This document shows positions 60,388-64,000 of a stretch of 64,000 nt of DNA, piece after piece. How positions within the stretch are numbered: position 1 is the first letter of the stretch; each line of letters opens with the position of its first letter. The notes below the pieces were generated by a model. It was not told the DNA's origin, searched no databases, and saw only the letters and a program-made list of their open reading frames with translations. Where the stretch lies: positions 6,471,656-6,535,655 of the forward strand of contig CM034543.1 of NCBI GenBank assembly GCA_020002185.1, given 5' to 3'. This DNA comes from Paraescarpia echinospica (Eukaryota > Annelida > Polychaeta > Sabellida > Siboglinidae). The position numbers and the translations under genes were made by a program.

Positions 60388-63300
60388 CTGAAACAATAGA
60401 CATATAGAAGTGACTAACTTTGTCTGCACTCGGTCGATGTCTTCCTATATAAAGCACATAAACGTAGCAAAAACAAAGCCGTGAAGTAGCAAGGACACTT
60501 CTATAATCACAAATAAATATTTAGCAGTTGCATGTGGGGAGTTTGAACAATAATTGTTGATTCCTTTGAGGATATTTCAAGATATATTAGAACACATTCA
60601 ATAATCATTACACAAATGTTCACACTCAAAATGCGCATGTTGTTGTTTAAAATTTAGTTATATAAGTGTGTTCTTGTAATCTGAAAGGTGTTTAGCAGGA
60701 ATGTGGACCGTTCCGTCGCTCACTCGCGTATAACATACCGACAACAGTTCGTAGTTTCAGCCCACACATTAGGCAGAGAACAATTGATCTAGATACTATT
60801 ACGATCACGTGACCAGCTGCACCACCACGCAATAGCTAATTAGTGGTTTCCTTAAATTATGTATATTATTAAATAATTGTTTTGACAAACACTTTGTAGT
60901 CATTTACCTGTGTGGATTCGCTGATGAGCTTTCAGATGCGAGCTTTTCGTGTATGCCTTTCGGCAACCTGGGTGAAAGATAAAATATGTGTTCAATACAT
61001 TTCACTCATATAATGTAATTTTTCAAAGTGAGAAACGCACATTGACTCCATTGCAGCAGTACTTATTTCTTGGTTAGCATACGTAGAAAACGGTTAAGGA
61101 GAACACTAGACAGGGAAGAGGTAAACACACAGACGCATGTGTGACAGAATAAAGGAACGGGTGATACACGGAGAGTGTAATCAACAAATAAAGGTTGTTA
61201 AATACAACTAACCGAGCATCCTGTTTAGGAAAAAACTATCGTGAAAAGAGCGCATGCCAATGAACATGTAGCATGCCGCTACGTGACTTGCTCACAGCGA
61301 GCGAAACGGAGGCCCACGACATTAAAACGTGACATGACACAAAACACGTCATAACAGAGTCATGTGAAACCAATTCCGGCAGATAAGAACACCTTAGAGA
61401 AAGTTCAAAGTCAAGATAATCGGCACTTTTGATATTATAAAAATTCGGAGTTAGCAAATATTACCAAAACAACGATATATTATATGCAGTCAGTAACAAT
61501 TACTGGTCGAGTTATAGAAAAAAACCTGACGTTTATACGAGTAGACTGGTGTATGATAAAGCTAGACTAACTAGTGTACAAGTCAAACTTCACTTGGATA
61601 TGATTACAGTGTTAAATAGGCTATATCTCGTAGATTACACCACACCAGCGTAAATCTTCGACAACGCTATACCTGGATAACTTCATAAATTAACTACATA
61701 AATACACCGACAAAGCGGTTAAACTACATGCAGTAAGATTATCGCACCTACTTCAGTGTTTTACAAACGTAAATTAAACAAATGCCCTATTATAGCACCA
61801 TTAAATAATACCTTTGTTTTATATATCGAAGAATGTAATAATAATAATAATGTATTTCTTATATAGCGCCCCATCCAAATACTTGTTCTGGTGCGCCTTA
61901 CAATATAGTCTCATATTACTTGTAAACAATCTTTACATTTCCTGTAGGTGTTAATCACATAAGGCCGACAAGGCGACAATTCACACGCAATGAATTAGGC
62001 TAGAAAAGGTTTTGGTTTGGGGACTTTAATATAACTTTCCCAAACAACTGTGAACACAGGTGAAGGTATTATTTGGTAAATAAGACACCGCTAACACAAA
62101 CAGACGTCGGTGTGATGGTGTGAATGGACCCCGTTGTATATGGACCAGGGTCCATTTACCACGGTGTGATGGTGTGAATGGACCCGTTGTATATGGACCA
62201 GGGTCCATTTACCACGGTGTGATGGTGTGAATGGACCCCGTTGTATATGGACCAGGGTCCATTTACCACGGTGTGATGGTGTGAATGGACCCCATTGTAT
62301 ATGGACCAGGGTCCATTTACCACGGCATACAAAATGGACCTCCTTTTCAGAAAGTGATTTTTAATGTGTTGAGCGAGTTAAACGTGGTTAATTTGTGTAC
62401 GTGCTATAACAAAAACTATGCAAAAAATGTGTCCAAACCTTATTGGTATAAATCAACAATGACCATTTTAGTATTCTTTACGGTTAGTAACTTTGTTTTG
62501 ACAATTTTGTTGAAACAATTTTGCCTTTCAGAATAGTACATTTTTTATGTCTAGACATCAATAAAACATGCCATATTTTTTTTAAATCACTCAACACATA
62601 AACAATTCCATTTTTCACAAGGTTATTAACTTTTGTTTTGACAATTTTGTTGACACAATTTTGCTTTTCAGAATGGTGCATTTTTATGTCTAGACATCAA
62701 TAAAATATGCTATAATGTTTTTAAATCGCTAATCATATAAACAGTTCCATTTTCACAAGGGGTACGTACATAAACCCCACGGTAAATGCACCCTTGGTCC
62801 ATTTACCACGGGTGTCCATTTACCAAGGGGGGTGGGGCATTTACAATCTCACGCAGGCGACTTACCGGGGAAGTCACAGAAGTGAATGCGACGTTTCTCG
62901 AGATCGGGGTTGTTCCGGCGGTTGTATTTGATGGTGGTACACCCGGGGTGCGTGAGTCGGGGGCGATGGGTAACAGGGGTGAGGGGCACCATGACGCCCC
63001 CGTCAGCTAGTGGCGTCGCGGCCGGCCGGTCAGAGGTGTAGGGCGGGGGTGGGGTATGGCGACGGACATCGTCATCGGGGCTGTTCGGCTCCGAGTGGGG
63101 TGGGGTAGGGGGCATGGAATTATGCTGCACCATGCCCTGGGGGTACATAGCGAACGTCGACGGCGTTGCCGGCGTAAGCACGGACGCAATAGCGGCCTTC
63201 AACGGGCTCAGATAATGTTGCGTTGACGCACTTATGTTCTGCGAGCCAATTGGAGTCTGCGGGGTGACCGGAAGGAACTTGGGACGTGATATCGTATGGG

Positions 63301-63988
63301 TCGACATCGACGTCGTTGTTTTCATTGCCATCGTCCCCAGACAATTGTTGTTGAACGATGCACTTTCCAGTTTCACGTTCATGGCCTGTAAGCTCGCCAC
63401 GTCTGTCCGTTGTAATGTTTGGAAGGTGCACGAAGCCGGAGCGTCCATCGGCTCGGCTTTCACCGTCATAAGATCCGCAGGACAACAGCTGCGGTTACTC
63501 GACAGGTAGCTGTTGTCTACTAGTGGGGACATGACAGACGTCGGATAGATATTGTTGGTGTTGCAACTACTCACGCTTGTTTTACTAGTCCGGTTGTCGG
63601 ACTCGAGGTCAATGTCAACAGAGTCGCCGTCGATGGTCTGACTGAGATCCTCCCACAGCGAGTCCGAGATCTGGCGAGAGAGGGGGATGCAGCCGAAGTT
63701 GTCGACTGGCTGCTTCGAGACCGGCTGCATGTTGAATGACAACGACGACATGTCCGGAAGCGTCGCCTTGGCGTCTGGACACGGCGAAGACGCAGCGTTA
63801 TCCATCGGCCATGACGTCATCTCAGCAACCATCGACGGTATCGGTCCAAACAACTCCTCGATGATGCTATCTGATCTAATGTTGTTGACATCAGTGCGGG
63901 TCTGAGGCCGGCTGTTGATATGCACATTGTTCACAGCCGTCGCGCTGTCGGAGCTGCGGACGAGGGCTATGTTCATGTTGACGCTCAT
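60188..63988 (-). CDS. Krüppel-like transcription factor, KLF5/dar1 subgroup (3 exons)
   Basis: A sequence-specific nuclear transcription factor that binds GC/CACCC-type boxes. CDS is complement(join(60188..60387, 60908..60967, 62866..63988)): 460 codons and TAA, against 457 residues in human KLF5. Three C2H2 fingers end the protein: C371/C376/H389/H393, C401/C406/H419/H423 and C431/C434/H447/H451, with TGEKP and TGAKP linkers and the KLF signatures [20 protein letters not shown] and [12 protein letters not shown]. The segment [15 protein letters not shown] before finger 1 and the [17 protein letters not shown] / TPPPPYTSD motifs (about 291-319) are typical of KLF5. VKAE (176-179) and VKLE (205-208) fit the SUMO consensus; [19 protein letters not shown] (110-128) is an acidic, activation-type stretch. 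All introns are GT-AG. Odd: finger 2 has F403 where Trp is usual and an extra Cys (C409). The start ATG has A at -3, but no upstream stop fits in the last 12 bases, so the 5' end may be incomplete. Confidence 0.93.
60908..60967 (-). CDS. KLF exon 2: 60-nt exon carrying most of finger 1
   Basis: Acceptor TTTCACCCAG, then GTTGCCGAAAGG, ending CACACAG|GTAAATG. It encodes the second Cys and both His of finger 1 ([20 protein letters not shown]) and is phase 1 at both ends. A 60-nt exon at this site is a conserved KLF gene feature. Confidence 0.95.
61840..61935 (-). mobile_element. SINE/LINE 3' end with (ATT)n tail in KLF intron 1
   Basis: Minus-strand sequence GTAAGGCGCACCAGAACAAG, then GGGGCGCTATATAAGAAATA, then ATT repeats. 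GCGCTATATAAGAA is the same terminal motif as in the tRNA-SINEs here, but the part before it differs, so it may be another family sharing a 3' end. Confidence 0.45.
62111..62843 (+). mobile_element. 54-bp-repeat element, copy B, in KLF intron 1
   Basis: Four 54-bp units (starts 62111, 62165, 62218 and 62272; the second unit lacks one C), each with AATGGACCCCGTTGTATATGG and GGTCCATTTACCACGG. The body matches copy A at 50593. Part of the body is duplicated in tandem with a period of about 139 bp (CTAGACATCA at 62551 and 62690), making B longer than A. Its right end is GTCCATTTACC plus a G-rich run at about 62814-62843, about 22 bp from the KLF donor. Confidence 0.88.
62866..63988 (-). CDS. KLF exon 1 (first visible): regulatory N-terminus
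   Basis: Codes residues 1-374 and the first base of codon 375, ending TTCCCCG|GTAAGTCGCC. Rich in Ser, Thr, Pro and Asn. Contains the acidic stretch, both SUMO-type motifs and the first Cys of finger 1. The exon, or a further upstream exon, may continue past the window edge at 64000. Confidence 0.9.
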
Positions 63989-64000
63989 ATTAAGCAGGGA

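Larger units (their letters stand above)
60968..62865 (-). other. KLF intron 1 (1,898 bp) hosting repeats
   Basis: GTAAG donor at 62865-62861 and CAG acceptor at 60970-60968. Holds the 54-bp-repeat element B next to the donor and a retroelement-like 3' end at 61840-61935. The 520-bp intron 2 (60388-60907) shows no element. Confidence 0.9.

Overview
The window is animal (eukaryotic) nuclear DNA. It is AT-rich, sparse in genes and full of microsatellites, minisatellites, LINE and SINE fragments and short inverted-repeat elements. The one secure gene is a spliced Krüppel-like factor whose zinc fingers and flanking motifs match the KLF5 / Drosophila dar1 subgroup. With CR1-like LINE pieces and tRNA-derived SINEs this suggests an invertebrate, perhaps a mollusc or other lophotrochozoan; the species is inference, not something the sequence proves.

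Layout. 0-9 kb is dominated by simple repeats: a 36-bp repeat, a 1,000-N gap, a 2.4-kb array of a 9-bp unit, a 12-bp minisatellite, long TG and ATGT tracts, and a LINE 3' end. 9-18 kb holds no recognisable gene. 18-25 kb has a full SINE, a 46-bp array of 13 copies with a 5-unit super-period, a pyrimidine-rich tract, CT/CA tracts and a second 1,000-N gap. 25-32 kb has local tandem duplications and a LINE copy with an inverted 5' end. 32-39 kb is the most gene-like accessory stretch: a TIR-bounded 1.7-kb element with a BED-finger ORF, followed by broken, splice-flanked coding fragments including a SWIM-like finger. 39-47 kb has two SINEs, an RT fragment and an open-frame CR1-like LINE inserted in a 28-bp minisatellite. 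48-57 kb holds direct repeats around a foldback element, the first copy of a 54-bp-repeat element, the second arm of a long inverted repeat, another SINE and a hAT-transposase-like remnant. 57.5-64 kb has a 19-bp array and the KLF gene on the minus strand, with introns of 520 and 1,898 bp.

The KLF reading frame joins cleanly over three exons (460 codons plus stop if the first visible ATG is used), but the 5' end is only 12 bases from the window edge and may be incomplete. No convincing system of cooperating genes is visible. The unusual content is the repeat biology: two related elements built on 54-bp palindromic units, one ending about 22 bp inside the KLF 5' splice site; a foldback element; and two LINE copies recording twin-priming inversion and insertion into an older minisatellite.
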